64,000 bases of DNA, from NCBI GenBank assembly GCA_037389465.1, contig JAZARR010000266.1, positions 558,001 through 622,000 of the forward strand. Reading direction: 5' to 3'. Origin of the DNA: Baylisascaris procyonis (Eukaryota; Nematoda; Chromadorea; Rhabditida; Ascarididae). This document shows, one piece after another, positions 16,888-29,599 of the stretch (positions are counted from its first letter, which is position 1; every line of letters starts with the position of its first letter). Both the position numbers and the translations under genes were made by a program. Under the pieces are notes generated by a model. It made no database searches and had not been told where the DNA came from. It saw only the letters and a list, made by a program, of their open reading frames with translations.

Positions 16888-19800
16888 TTAACATATGTTG
16901 TTGAAGCCATAATAACCGTTAATGAGATGTTATATTCGTATTAAAGTTCTCTAAGGAATTGAGAACCGAACTGATGGATTTAGGGTGAAGGGAGGGAGGG
17001 AGAGTGCTTGAGGAATTCACCGCTGTACATAATTGGTAATTTTGTTAAGCTCTATAACATACAGCGGGAATAATGCGAACTCATACGAATCCTTTTTCGC
17101 CGAATTATTCTTAATAAGCATGAGTAACGACTCATAGTAAAGGATCGTTATAGCTGTTATTCAAAGAAAAAAGCTCATCTTTTCAGTCATTTCTTTAATG
17201 CAATATGAGTTTATCGATTCGTTCACGTAGTGATGCATTATGCTTTATAGTCGTTGTTCGAAATAGATATTGATGCCTGTGACAATCGAATTCTTTACTT
17301 CCCACTTCTCTTTTATAACGATTGCTTAGCTCCCAGTCTCCCCAAAAAATGCGATAGAAAGCGTTATTAAAGGTAGTACGGTCTGCACGCCATACAGGTT
17401 ATTCATTATAAAGATATGTTTTGAATGCGTGGGAGCAAAGAACAAGAAGAGTCCTTTCGATTGGTGTGATTGTTATTTAAAAGGATTGTGTTTCTTCGTA
17501 CTGCTCTCAGCTTATCTAATTGGATGCAAAATAAAATATTTACTAGCACAGCAGTCGCAATAAACTCACGCACGACTGTGGTGCATTTCTATTTGGTGAC
17601 GTTGTTTGCAAATTCGATACTCTAATTATGTATATATGTGCTCATCTAAAATTGAGAAATGCTTTGATGTATCATTGCCACAAGAAATGAGTCTTTAGCA
17701 TTGTGAGATTTTTGAGTAAAAAAAAAAACCCCCAAAAAATGCCTCAAAAATGTCAAAACTGTAAACAAAACGTTGAAGGAGTGCAGTCGACAGCTGCACT
17801 CCTCAACGCATCGCAAAAGTTCTATAATTATTTTTTATTCATAAAAAAAATAAATGAAGATAGATGGTTTTGAAGAGCGGAGAAAACAACGAGGTATCCA
17901 TGATGGCACTAAATTCCAAGAAGTATTGCAGATGAAGGTTGTCACGTCCTCTTTAAATTCGAAAGTTCCTCTCTTTCCCGTCCCGCACATCACTAGTTTC
18001 GATACATAAGATTGCTTAGCAGCAGTATGATTGATGCAAACTCTTCTAATTCTACGAGCTGGCATCTCACTTGTAGTGAATTGCACTCTACTACACTGTA
18101 CCACTGTATTATTGGTTTTGTTATACTACGCTCAGTCGGCATTAAAGTTGTACTGCCTTGTGCTGTGCCTTTATTATGGAATGGTTTTTAAAATATGCAT
18201 AGCGGTGAACTAGATTCATTATGCAGAATTTTGATTAATTTATAGCAGTAGACAAGCTCGCCAAAAGCTCCTTATGGAGCAGAGCTGACACTCATGCACA
18301 TCGCTTTCCATCGATGGAATCGCACTTAAGGCGACTTTTGCACGCCTCCTTTCATTCGCGTGATATATTATTTATTCAGCCATCGTAGGAGATCACCGTC
18401 TAAAATGCGCTGTTCAGCGATACGGCTTCTTTTATCAAAGGTTTCGCACTCAAGGAAGTTGCGTTGTTGAAGTGAAGAAGGGATCACTTGCCTTCATGGT
18501 TACTAAACAGAGCTAATGCTGGTGGTTTAATCCTCATACTGAAAACATAAGGGAGGGATGTGTATCATGGAGCAACTGTCAGTGGAATAAATAAAATAAG
18601 TGATAGAAAATGAGTGAGAATATATCTAATTAAATTTCAGCTAGTGAATTTGTTTCGTTTAGAATGACTAGACTTACTGATTGTTGATAAAAACATTCAT
18701 AAGTGAGTCGCATTTTATCTGTAATATCAGCTGATTGATGAAATAGCCGTGAAACGGCTTTGTTGGAGATTATGGATAGAGAAAAACAAATGTTCGATCC
18801 CTAATTACTCTTCTTTCTACTAGCCCACTGAACAGTGTTTTCAATTCAGTGTTTGAGGTTGGTGTTATTTGCATGTGCAAAACACAATATGACAGCCTCA
18901 CATCTGTGTATTTGCGCAATAATATCAATCAGATTGCCGCCGAAGCTAGAATGAAACTAAAATTAGATTACTGAAGCAGAAATTGAAACTTTTAGGTTGG
19001 TCACTTCTATCTTTAATAATAGTCTATCAGCCTAAAAATTATATGCCTTCAGGCGTACCAAAAAAATTGCATTCTTTTACACTGATCGGATCTCTGTTGA
19101 AGATTTATACGAGCGAATGAATTATTTCAAATATAAATTCGCCGCATCTTTGATTAAGTTGTTGAAACGTGTAAAACTTTCGTCAGGTGGATAGAGTGCT
19201 GAAAATATTTAAAATTTCCTCCGAAACGTCTCACTTTTTGGTCTATCTAAAAAAAAAGTTTACTTAATACTTATCAAATTAGCCGATAAATATATAGTGA
19301 ACGAATCGTAAGGATATATTGAATAGAATACACATTTTCATAGCACATAAACCTTTTATATCCACCATGCTTGTATGCTATAATATGATCGTTGTTATTC
19401 GAAAGGATATGTATTGTGCTTTCAAAGAGGATATTTTGATGATTGATGCTTGAAATTGATCGATGAAACGTACTCGAATGGCCAATCGTTATTCTGGGAA
19501 TACTCATTTCTTTAACGCATCACTTGGCAATATTGCACAATGTTACGACGTCTGCACAGTCACATTTATTTGCCATTCAGCTAACATACGCTTATTGGCT
19601 TGCGCTTGCATTTCCTCTTGTTGTTCAGCTTTGTGGAAGTGACATGATGCAGACGTCTCTATGACAGCGTATTTTTTGTCTGTCTGTTTGGAGTTCTTGA
19701 CTCCGAAACATTTCAACTCCGGAACTTAGAATGCAGTTATGAAATTTTATGAGTATACCATCTTCCACACTTTCATGACCGATGATTTGCTGAGCAGCTA

Positions 19801-20164
19801 ACTTACGTATATACGTGTCTCTCTTCACTTAGATTCATTGTCATTCCTTACTACCAGTTATTATCTGTGCCCCCATTGGGATAGGCTTGTTAAAATAGAA
19901 GTTATAAGCACTTGAAGGTGAAATAATACTTTCCATTTCTTATGCATTGATTGATTCATCTTAAACGTAACGGCTTACAAGAAACCAGTCATTTTGTGGA
20001 ATATTTGTGGGAGTAATTGGGCTCATTAAAATATGAGAGTATTGCCCTATGTATTTAGTCTTCCTTAACAATTTGAACAACTAACCAGTGGGGTCAGGGA
20101 AATAAAAACCTTCCAATAATTTCTCCATTTTTCAATACTCATCTTTTCGATGCGCGTATTATTT
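16888..20164. other. No recognised gene
   Basis: AT-rich DNA with a hairpin at 17771-17808. The short frames at 17835-18104, 19274-19507 and 19625-19828 (minus strand) show no motif. I see nothing that supports a gene. Confidence 0.5.
17771..17808. repeat. Inverted repeat (hairpin), ~15-bp arms
   Basis: CGTTGAAGGAGTGCAG pairs with CTGCACTCCTCAACG across a 7-base loop, with one bulged base. It is flanked by an A-rich, C-rich stretch (17719-17740). It is similar in size to the hairpin at 15930 but unrelated in sequence. Confidence 0.8.
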
Positions 20165-20174
20165 GACTTCGCAT

Positions 20175-20397
20175 CATAAATCTAGTGATATGCAGTGGTG
20201 ATGGAATGATGCTTGAAACGACCTCATATCGAAATCACTTTGCATTCGTTATAGGCTGCATCGCTGGCAAGCCCGCCCTTATAAGCTATTCATGTAACGT
20301 ACGTCGGTTTGTGTGTAAAACGCCGTTTGCAATGACATCATTTGTGATGTTTTCAGAAGGCTGCCATGGCACGGCATTTATAATCAGTGGTTAGTCT
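20175..20397 (+). CDS. Candidate orphan exon
   Basis: After a possible acceptor (ATATGCAG, near 20195) a frame runs to TAG at 20395-20397. It reads GDGMMLETTSYRNHFAFVIG, then CIAGKPALISYSCNVRRFVC, and ends HGTAFIISG. Composition is balanced and GC is above the surroundings. It has five cysteines in about 65 residues. I recognise no family and found no upstream exon in phase. It may be a real terminal exon or a chance frame in a GC-richer patch. Confidence 0.22.
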
Positions 20398-21181
20398 ACG
20401 CATTGGGGGGGATTCTGATGACGTCATTGTGATTGCGAAATGAGTTCGAAAGATGAAGTGCTACACCCTTCCCCGCTTTACTGCTTGCTCCTTTATTTAG
20501 GCCGACGTGAATTCAACTCATTATAGTGAAGCTTTTTTATCAAATCCTTTTAAAGTGTACCATAACAATTTATGTCTCAGATTCGAAAGTATTTTACTAT
20601 ACTCTAACATGCTTCAGTGGAATTTAACAATTTTTGAGCATTGATTCATTGCTTCGCTTTGCAATTTTCTGAGTAATTGTTGGTGATGAAACTCGATTAT
20701 TGATTAAAATTTTTTTGTGGGGAACGCGAATGGATTTTTCAGTATTATGACATTTGCTTCTAATTAATTTCATGGAATGAATTTTGTTAAATGGAGTTTT
20801 AAATTGTGGCAGACGTTGAATTGAGAGATTTTATTGGAAACTCGAAATTGGGATCTATAAAAGATAATGTGAATTCATTGTTAGTAATTAACGGACATTA
20901 ACTGATGACTTGATTTATATTCTAACGAATTTATTGGACAAAGTGCACTTTTTATTTCATTTCTTGCACAACAAATATTGAAAATGTGATTTTCTGTTAG
21001 CATAAGGATAAAAAATTCAATCATTGCTGAATGAATGTTGATTGATGCAGAAATTTTCATGAAATGAAACCACTAGTGCTTCGCATATTCGATTTTCGGT
21101 CGCATTTACGTGTCCCCATTCGAGCCGCATTTGCATTTCCGCTTTTTGTCCAGTCGTTTTACCTCGTGGAAAAGTATAATT

Positions 21182-21266
<85 letters not shown>

Positions 21267-24200
21267 CAAGATTTTTTTTTTCGTTTTTTTTGCGATTAAT
21301 GGCTATGTAGAAGCGTTTTTAGGTGTGACTATATGAACGATATTTGTGTGATTGATGACACCGATGCCGACTGCAGCTTCTCTCTCCATCAGATTGTCGT
21401 ACATAGGAGTGTTTCAAGTTGCACTGCGAGGGTGTTGCATCCGATTCGCATTTCCGTTACATTCAAAGTGGCCATCATTAGGACAACATTGCGATAAATT
21501 CGAGACATATTTTAATGTGTCTAAATATCGTATTTCCGCAAAAAAAAAAAGGAAAAAAAAACTCGACGACATTTTAGCAACGCCGCAATGCAACACCTCT
21601 CTTTTATTAGCGTTGATTGATATCGGCAAAAGGGTGCACAAAGTAATTGAATGCATTAATGGAATCCATAATGTTTAGCCGATGCGGGCCGTAGCGCAGG
21701 CGTCGGGACACATTGATTACTTTGAGATGTTGAGGATCTGGTTGCTACAGAAGGAGATTGCCTGATAAAAAATTTAATCACCTTTTATATGAACGTGAAA
21801 TGACATCCGTTCATAGCAGTATGGTTTCCATTTCCCCGATATTCTTATTTTATTCACTCCATTCGCATGCCTACATCAACCAATTTTCGTTTATGATTAG
21901 AGCACATTTTCATTACTGTTTATTATTGCGAACATTCTTGCATTGATTAAAGTGAAGTATAGTGCTATTTTGATTAAAATTTTATGCATAATACGACTTG
22001 CATTAGTGATTTTGTATAATTTGATAGATGCTTAGGTAATAGGTTGCTTTGTTTTTTTTTTTTACAAAATGTTTGCATGAAAAGTTTCCTATCAATGCAA
22101 CTTTGTCGCTTCTCTCACTTATTTATTTCTAATCGAGTTGTTGGACACAGGTTAGTCGCTTCATATGATGTGTGATATTTTTATTTTAGCTTCTTTAATT
22201 TTTTTCATGCTTTCATTAAGGGGGGACAAGGAAGTTCTCGTTTGTACCATATATTATATTCATCATATCACTCTTTTTAACGCTTTTTCCTGAAAAAATG
22301 CGAATTTCCCCCTTTTCATTTCAAGAGCTTTATGCCGTCAGAAGGAGATATTCTTATATTTCCTGCCTTCAAAGAAAAGCCATTTTCCACTTTCTTATGA
22401 TTATATTATGCTAGCAGAAGTTCATTATTGACATTTATGTGGACAGCTGCTCAGTTGGTCTACTATACAGTATACATTTTTATTTGCTGTCTAATGGTTA
22501 AGCCAATGATCACTTGTTCAGATGTTAAGTATTGTGTTTATTCGATTACCCATATATTTATGGTCAACTTGACAGATTGAATACTAATTGGATACTCATT
22601 TAAACTCATATTCATTTAAATGAACAAATAAACATACGATGCAAATAGTGGTAATTATTATAATGGGTCGCATATAGGACGTTTATCTCAAGCTTTATCC
22701 CTCGAATTAATGTGCACTTGGCGATATGAATGAAAGGGAGATTTTGCTACCCTCAAGAGACATAGTTAATGCGTTTTCACTAATTATGAACTTGCGATCT
22801 TTTATCTCACATATTGTTCTCAACTAACGAAATTCCCACTTTGTTTGTCGTTTACGGCAATTGTTGAAAATTATATTGGTGAAAGGAACATCGAACATAC
22901 ATTTTTTAGTTGCAGAAGGTAAAAAAACAGGCCAATATAGCACGTAGATATGTGAATCACGGATGAGTTTACAACGTGCTTGGTGCTGACTCTAGTGTGC
23001 ATTCGATAGTATCCCACTCATTTAGAATTCTGGAAGAACGTGGCGTTTAGTTTAGCGATTGGCTTAGTCGTATATGATGTGGTGGTTGATTTTAAAGAAG
23101 GATTCAAGAATTCTAAAAGTGACAATAATTTGTCGTTATTTTAGAATTAGATTTTGTTTTCTTTAAATGTTATAATGTATGAAGTGTGGATCTATTTTTT
23201 TTTAAAAAAAGTAAAGATTCACTGCAGAATTTTTCATTATCGAAGAAAAAAGCAAAATAGAAAGACGTCTTTTAATAAATAATTTCCAGTCGCTTTGTCA
23301 TCAGTTATTTTGTGCTCTTTTATTAATAGGAAGTGTGGAGCTTTATTAATGAGTCGATATTTGTATCTCTGGAGCGCCAGTTAATTTGATTGACTCCCAC
23401 TTAATGGAATAAACTTTTTAAAGGATATATAAAAGTGATTAGCTGTTGAATCAACTTCTAAACGCAAAATAGAGCGGCGAAATAACTGCGATCGATCAAC
23501 TTTGTTTCTGCTTTCTAAAGCTTCCTGAACGCCAAAAGTATATAAATTATAGTCTATTAACTATTCATTGTACGCTAACAAGTTATCGTATAATATAATA
23601 TGCGGCGATCACTCGCTTGAACGTTTTGGTATTTGTATATTTGAATAAAAACCTATAATTATTTTCAGCGATGTTCTCGGTGATCCGATTCTATATTATC
23701 AAATTGCTTCTCTTTAGGGTTTCTTGAATTCTGTTTCATCCACGATCGACTTTATTAAAGTTTGTCTCATCCCACCATATAACAATTTTCTTAAGTAATT
23801 TGAATGAAGTCACCACTAGCGACACTATTGACCAGCGAAGTGCATCTTGCGAGCATCCTTGGGGAGGGGGGAAGGGGGAGGGGGAATTTAATATATCAAC
23901 ATTACTCATGAATTGACTCACCAGCTGATATGATTTTACTTCGGCGATTCTTCTTAGGTGTTAAATGCACATAGAATCTGTAAGCGCATCGTTTTCCACC
24001 TGATTCAGAGAGGCTTTGCATTTTCGTTTTCCACTCTGTCAGTATGTTGCATATAGAGCAAGAAAGCTTGCCATGAACTATCGCCTATCTCCCATTCTAG
24101 CACTACTTTTTATGTCGTCCGTGCAGCACCCTTGTTTATATTTCAATCGTGTGCTCTTAATGTATAGCATGATATGTTATATGTTCGTTGATGTTAATGT

Positions 24201-26238
24201 TAATGTATCGCAGTTCATTAGTACAACGAATATCAGTTTTTGTTGGATGAATAGCATCGATCCATTCATATTGTTTACCATTTGTCACTAACAATTCCAT
24301 TCCTTTCCTCAATTTATATAACTCTATCGACAGCAGCATTCTTATTGGTGGTTGACATTCCAAGCCTCCCCCCCACCCACCCCCACATTATTTGCAAATC
24401 TAACCGCATATTCAAAGAAACTTTGTGCGGTATTTGTTGAATGCCGTCGAACGCATCTATCTCAACCAGTCAGATCCTTTTGAAGGCCATTTGGCAGTAG
24501 TCCTCATTGCCTATGTAACGACTGCAGGTGTCTTAATGATTCAGCTATTTGCATCATATCGATTTTTTACATAAATAATATTCAGCTGATCGCTGTCATT
24601 AACAAACATGATATTCGCATCTTCCTCAATATTTATTTCCGATACCATCATCCTAACCGACTATATGACCGATTATATTGTGATCCTTCCTTAAGAATTA
24701 TAATGTGCGGTATGAATAATATAGGTGATTGTTGGCTTAAAGATATCTTCTACTTTATGAAATGCGTTTGATGGGATGAATGTAATGTGCGTGAATAGGC
24801 CAATATCTGTGAATACATTCATCTTATTTGATATGGAATTCCTCTCGCATTATTACACATCATTAATCCACCAAGTAATTGCTCAAACATATAAATGTGA
24901 TGTACTACAAACGAGCATTATAATCACGCCGCATGATTGTGTCGTACTAATCCACAACATAAAACGAGTGTCTTTTATTTTTATTCATCATCCATATTAT
25001 TGTCAAGATTCATCGCTGTTTATGTTTTTAATACATTTCTGCGGCTCATTGCTGCAGTTTTCCACTCTCTATTGCGTTATTTTCTTGTCATCAACCTGGT
25101 TTTCCTGTTGTATCATGTTTTTGTTCTATATCATTTATTGGCCTATTCCTCTACTGGGATATTATTTATTCTTTTACGGTTGCCTGATGATGGCTTTGTA
25201 AGCTGAAATGTCTCGATGAAGTAAACTTTTGTGGAATCATGTGACGAAATGCAAGGTGTTATTATAGATACATAAATAGATGTATAAAATATGCGATCTA
25301 GTTCATACTGAAGTGCTTGAATCTCTATAGGCGCTCTTCCCATAATACACTATTTTATAATCGAATCAATCCTTCCATCCTGAAGTTGCGTCATTATCTG
25401 CTTTGTTTGCGCATATCCACTGATTATTGTCGACTGAATTTGCAATTTTTAGGTTCTTTATAGCACCGCTAAATTCCATCATTCAGTGATTCGTCATGTG
25501 TAATCATCAAAAAAATAAAATTTTGAGAGCTATCACAGCTACTTTATGGGTTTGCCGTTGTGATAGTTAAGTTGTATGAGGCTAAAGAAGCCTGCTCACG
25601 CTCTTTTTTATCATCGCTGTGTAATGCCCATTAGAAGTTGTTCAAAGGATTTCAGCGGGGATTACTTTGTTGTTTAGTCGAACGGTGATTCTACTGTTCG
25701 ATCACGCTCGCATTTTTAGACCACTATTTTTCTTTAGCGCGGAATAAGGTGTATTGTGTTGATGTGCATCTTTGCAATGAATCTTGTCATACAGACATCA
25801 GCGTCCATGTGAAGCTTCTTTATAAGACGCTCTTATATTTTATTAATCTCTTTCTGGTGTCGTGACGAAATTCTAAGGTGGGCAAACAACGTCTTTCATC
25901 CTGTCATCGCGACGCCTGATCGCAAGAAGTGGGGATTGAGGAATGCCCTTTTCTGCCAGTTTGGTTGCATCACTGGAAGCTCTCTTTCCGGTTAAATTAT
26001 AGAGTCATAGCCGCATCTCCCCTCCCCTCCTCCCTAATACAATAGCAATAGCACTACGCCCCTAAAATATGTCGCACGTGTAGTTTTTGGCTTGTGCTGT
26101 TCTCGTGATTTTATACTTGCGAAGTGCTGTAGCGTTGAGAGATGCGGCAGTCCTCTCATGGGATTTAATTAGTATATGATCGGTTTACGGCGCATTGTGG
26201 TCTCGGAGGAGAATCTAATTTTTGCTGTGTTCAGGCAG
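20398..26238. other. No recognised gene
   Basis: AT-rich DNA with a TA microsatellite at 21185-21262. The frame at 21352-21678 is open for 108 codons but contains an A-run-derived lysine tract and no motif. The 141-codon frame at 24776-25201 is dominated by Ile, Leu, Phe and Tyr, as expected from T-rich DNA. A polypurine patch lies at 23860-23885 and a C-rich patch at 24366-24387. Confidence 0.5.
21185..21262. repeat. (TA)n microsatellite, about 78 bp
   Basis: Pure alternating TA tract. It produces false Ile-Tyr frames on the plus strand. Confidence 0.96.
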
Positions 26239-26338
26239 TGCCGATTGTTCAGACGTGCATATCGCCGTCGTTGAACGATTTTACCGCCGTGCCCTGTGGA
26301 ATGATAGTTGGTACATACGCACTTCAAAGGATTTCTTG
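26236..26338 (+). CDS. Candidate exon, unassigned
   Basis: Bounded by an acceptor (GTGTTCAG) and a donor (TTG/GTTAGT). The frame SADCSDVHIAVVERFYRRAL-WNDSWYIRTSKDFL is open through both edges and looks protein-like. A second frame (VPIVQTCISPSLNDFTAVPC) is also open, so the coding frame is not settled. GC is higher than in the flanks. It may belong with the other orphan islands at 28.5 and 36.8 kb as upstream exons of one gene or as 5' exons of the PRL transcript. No family recognised. Confidence 0.25.
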
Positions 26339-28519
26339 GTTAGTTCTTTTTTATCATCCTCTTTTGTATCGTTTTCGAAGTTGGTCGCTCTTCCAGCGAT
26401 ATTTTTTGTTGATTGCCCCTCAATATCAGCATTAACGTTCGTTAATATTATTACTATTAACGACTTGGAATAGAGCCGTACTTCAAGCTGCATCGTCCAC
26501 ACAATAGTTTCTGGACCACATTCATTTCTTCTGAAACAGATTCATGGTTACGTTACCTTTTATAGGTATTAACGGAACTGAGTAAATGAAAATAATTCAG
26601 ATGTGGCATTATTGAACAGAAATGAATTGTATTACATGCACATACAAAGAACAGAGAAATCGAAAATGAATTATATTGCGTTTCATCTCGAATACTTCAC
26701 TTATTATGAATTCACATGTTGACGATTAATTTGGCCACCTTTTTTAAATAGATCGAAAAAATGAGATATTTCTAAGGGTTTCCATGGGTATCCCTTTGAA
26801 AAGTATTTATGTTGGGATATTGATGTGGACAGTGTACGTTGTGTTCGATGACAAGTCACGTGCGATGTAATCCGTCTCTATGCGAGGTGCAGTGTGCTGC
26901 GACAGCAGATATAATCAACACATTTCTTTGACCGTTGCCTCGCTGCGTTTGGCATACGCATTAAACGTTATGCACAAACTCACAATAGCAGTTGTGTGAT
27001 TCACACTGCAAGATCGTGGTGAATGTGTTGTGATTGAGGTTGGTATTCCACTTTCGTGCATTCATTGGTTGACCGTTATTTGATGCTTATTCACGAGGTG
27101 GATGACACTGTATGAGGCAGGTTGACGGGAAAAGGGTGCTGGAAAAAGGAGGGAAGAAGGAGAATGACGCTGACTTAGTTTAACTTTTAGCCTAGCCTAA
27201 ACTTTTGAGACGATGTGATTTTATGAGTGCAGAGTAACGATTTTTATGTTTTCTATAATATTCATAAATTGAAAGCTTTTGCCGTAATTGCCCTACTCAT
27301 ATTGAATTAGTTATAACAACAGTTGATACTTTCACATTGCACAGTAATGCATTAAAGCACTTTAAAGAAGGTTCGTTCTTTATTTTATTCTTTCTGAATG
27401 AGTACCACCGGATGGGGCATCTGTGTTGTTCGCTTTGTTGTTTTTTTGGGGAGAAGAGCATTACTGAAAAGAACTAATTATTTCAGTAATAATATAGGTA
27501 CTGCGGGGGCGAAAGTGAAAGGGGAGGGAATTTAGCGTTCTGCAAGACGACGCAGCGTTCGATAATCTCTCATTCCTGCGCTTTCCTCTCTCACTCTTTG
27601 CATTCAACTTCATTTTGTGGATAACTGTTTGCTTTCGCTTGATTTTCTAAAATGTTGTAACACCACAGAATTGTACTGGATAGAATCATCTTTTTTGTCC
27701 AGTCATATGTCCTGAACAACAGTAGAGTGGAGTTGGTATTTATTTATGCAAAACGAAATCCCTTCGGAGGAATTTAGCACGAAGATGTCCTGAAAGTAGT
27801 TAATCTACTTGTGGCGGTGATTCGTAATTAACATTTTCCATAAACAGTGTTTATCTAATTATTGCTAAAGTCGTATGCTTAAGTGAAACCTGCTGAATGT
27901 GTTTATTTAGGTAAAAGGAAATGATGTATTTAAGTGGGCGATATCGATAGAAGAGAGGGCATTTTTACGATTGTCACATCTTCCATCCTTTGTTAAGAGG
28001 AATATGTTGCCTTTTTATAGTTCAGCGAATATAGAAATATAAATCACTGCAATTAAGGGAAATTGCCGTCCCGCACATTTTAATTAACAGCTTATTTTAG
28101 CGATTTATGGAATGTTCCATTTTTGCGTTGATTGCGAGAGACATGCAAACCTTTTCCTAAATTGTTCATGCTGAGCCAATTAGCTATCCACCACTGACAG
28201 CTGATTTGTACAGTTTTCATTATTTTAGTTCAGGGTTGCATGGCCTTGCTCAGTACTGACTGACATGTAACAGAGGACAAAAAAGGAATGGCGTAGACCA
28301 GGGTCGGGATTGATATTCACTAAACCTGCGCTTAAGCGACAATCTGATCTTATCTCGACAAAAATATGCAGTGACGCACTTCCTAAAAATTCAAAGATTA
28401 TGCAAATATTTATCATTGAGACAGTGGTTAAAAATCATTACCGATATATTTTAGTGTGAAGGCTGCAGTTCGACGGGAATACTGTCGTTCACAGCACCAT
28501 TGACTAGCTAAGGCAGCAG
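26339..28519. other. No recognised gene
   Basis: AT-rich sequence. Nothing beyond short frames and a G/A-rich patch near 27130-27165. Confidence 0.5.
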
Positions 28520-28699
28520 GGCGGTGTACCAGCGAAGCGTTTTCTTGTGAGCCGCACTCAACATCTCAGTATTGTGACCACACTGAGCAGCATAGCTCTA
28601 CGAACACTTTCGTGGCGCTACCACTGCAACGTCTATCAGACTCCAACGACCGTTCGGCTACCACATCGGCGGATCTCAACAGCAACTCATTGTCTTCAG
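28520..28699 (+). CDS. Candidate Ser/Thr-rich exon, unassigned
   Basis: A GC-richer island, open for about 60 codons up to a donor (TCTTCAG/GTTTGT). The preferred frame reads RCTSEAFSCEPHSTSQYCDH, then LPLQRLSDSNDRSATTSADL and NSNSLSSG: a serine-rich, disordered-looking segment. Acceptors in the GGCAGCAG stretch near 28518-28521 remove an in-frame stop upstream. Another frame (starting at 28547, RTQHLSIVTTLSSIALRTLS) is also open. It could be a coding exon of an unrecognised gene or an untranslated first exon with CpG-richer base composition. Confidence 0.28.
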
Positions 28700-28965
28700 G
28701 TTTGTTGGCTTAATGTTTTAAGGTTTTGCATACTTTTTGCGAAGGATGACATTGAACTTGAGTGTGGCAGGACATCGGTGACCGATATGAAGTATTTTTG
28801 AAGTATTATAACAGGGTTAAGTTGGCGGGGATACTGATGCTTCGTTCTGTGTACATTTGCTGTAATATTGCCGATGTATTTTGTTGTGAATCTTCACATA
28901 GAGTTGCACTTACCCCACCGATGAATTTTTGTTGAATGTTTTACAAACACAGATAAGGAAGGGTA

Positions 28966-29571
28966 CTATGAGGCAAGCTTAATTAACGGCACCGTGTTCC
29001 ATTTTGAAGAGGATTCATTAGTACATCGCTGACTTGCCGGATATCTGACGTGTGAAGAGGCTTTAAAGAGGTTATCGATTGTTTTATTGTTACTCTTATT
29101 GGGTGCTAATGAGAACCAGCCAGAAATGACAAATGCCCAAATGGTTGGCCACTTAATTGCCATTTCATTATATATACAAATCTGCTTGATATTCAGTCGA
29201 AAATGGTTGGGATGTTTGGACAGTGGTTCAGTATATAAGTAATTGGCAGTAGGCATACATGTGGAGGTAGGCAAGAGGCACTTATTATAGTGCAGATTAA
29301 ATTGTTTACAGCAAACTATGTTGTGTGAGTTCAATCGGTTTGAAAACGAAAAAGCGTGTGAAACCTTTTCTGTGCTGAAATTTACTTCCTCGTTGGATGC
29401 GTTGAAGCTTTTTGTCAGAAATGGCTGCTCGCGAGCGGCGAACACAAGGCTGAGCTTTTGCATTCCGTTCCATCGTTTGTTTTTTTTTTTTTTTGCAACC
29501 TTAGAGCATCTTGAAAGTCTGATTTCCTCGCTTCCATCTAAAGTGCGCACTGTGTTATGGATCGCTGACAT
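28966..29571 (-). CDS. 201-codon open frame, unrecognised
   Basis: The longest uninterrupted ATG frame in the window. It begins MSAIHNTVRTLDGSEEIRLS and ends SKWNTVPLIKLAS. It is rich in Lys, Asn and Ser, includes an Lys-run from an A-tract on the coding strand, and shows no signal peptide, membrane helix or motif known to me. The overlapping plus-strand frame (29318-29581) is also open, which suggests low stop density rather than selection. It is either a single-exon lineage-specific gene or chance. Confidence 0.18.
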   Translation of the reverse strand: MSAIHNTVRTLDGSEEIRLSRCSKVAKKKKNKRWNGMQKLSLVFAAREQPFLTKSFNASNEEVNFSTEKVSHAFSFSNRLNSHNIVCCKQFNLHYNKCLLPTSTCMPTANYLYTEPLSKHPNHFRLNIKQICIYNEMAIKWPTIWAFVISGWFSLAPNKSNNKTIDNLFKASSHVRYPASQRCTNESSSKWNTVPLIKLAS

Positions 29572-29599
29572 CGTTGTTTGAAACCATACAAGGAATTAA

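Noticed and set aside
21683..21750. tRNA-like A-box (GGGCCGTAGCGCAGG)
   Set aside because: No matching B-box, no cloverleaf and no acceptor stem could be formed.
24776..25201. 141-codon hydrophobic frame
   Set aside because: Dominated by Ile, Leu, Phe, Tyr and Ser from T-rich DNA; no splice sites or motif.
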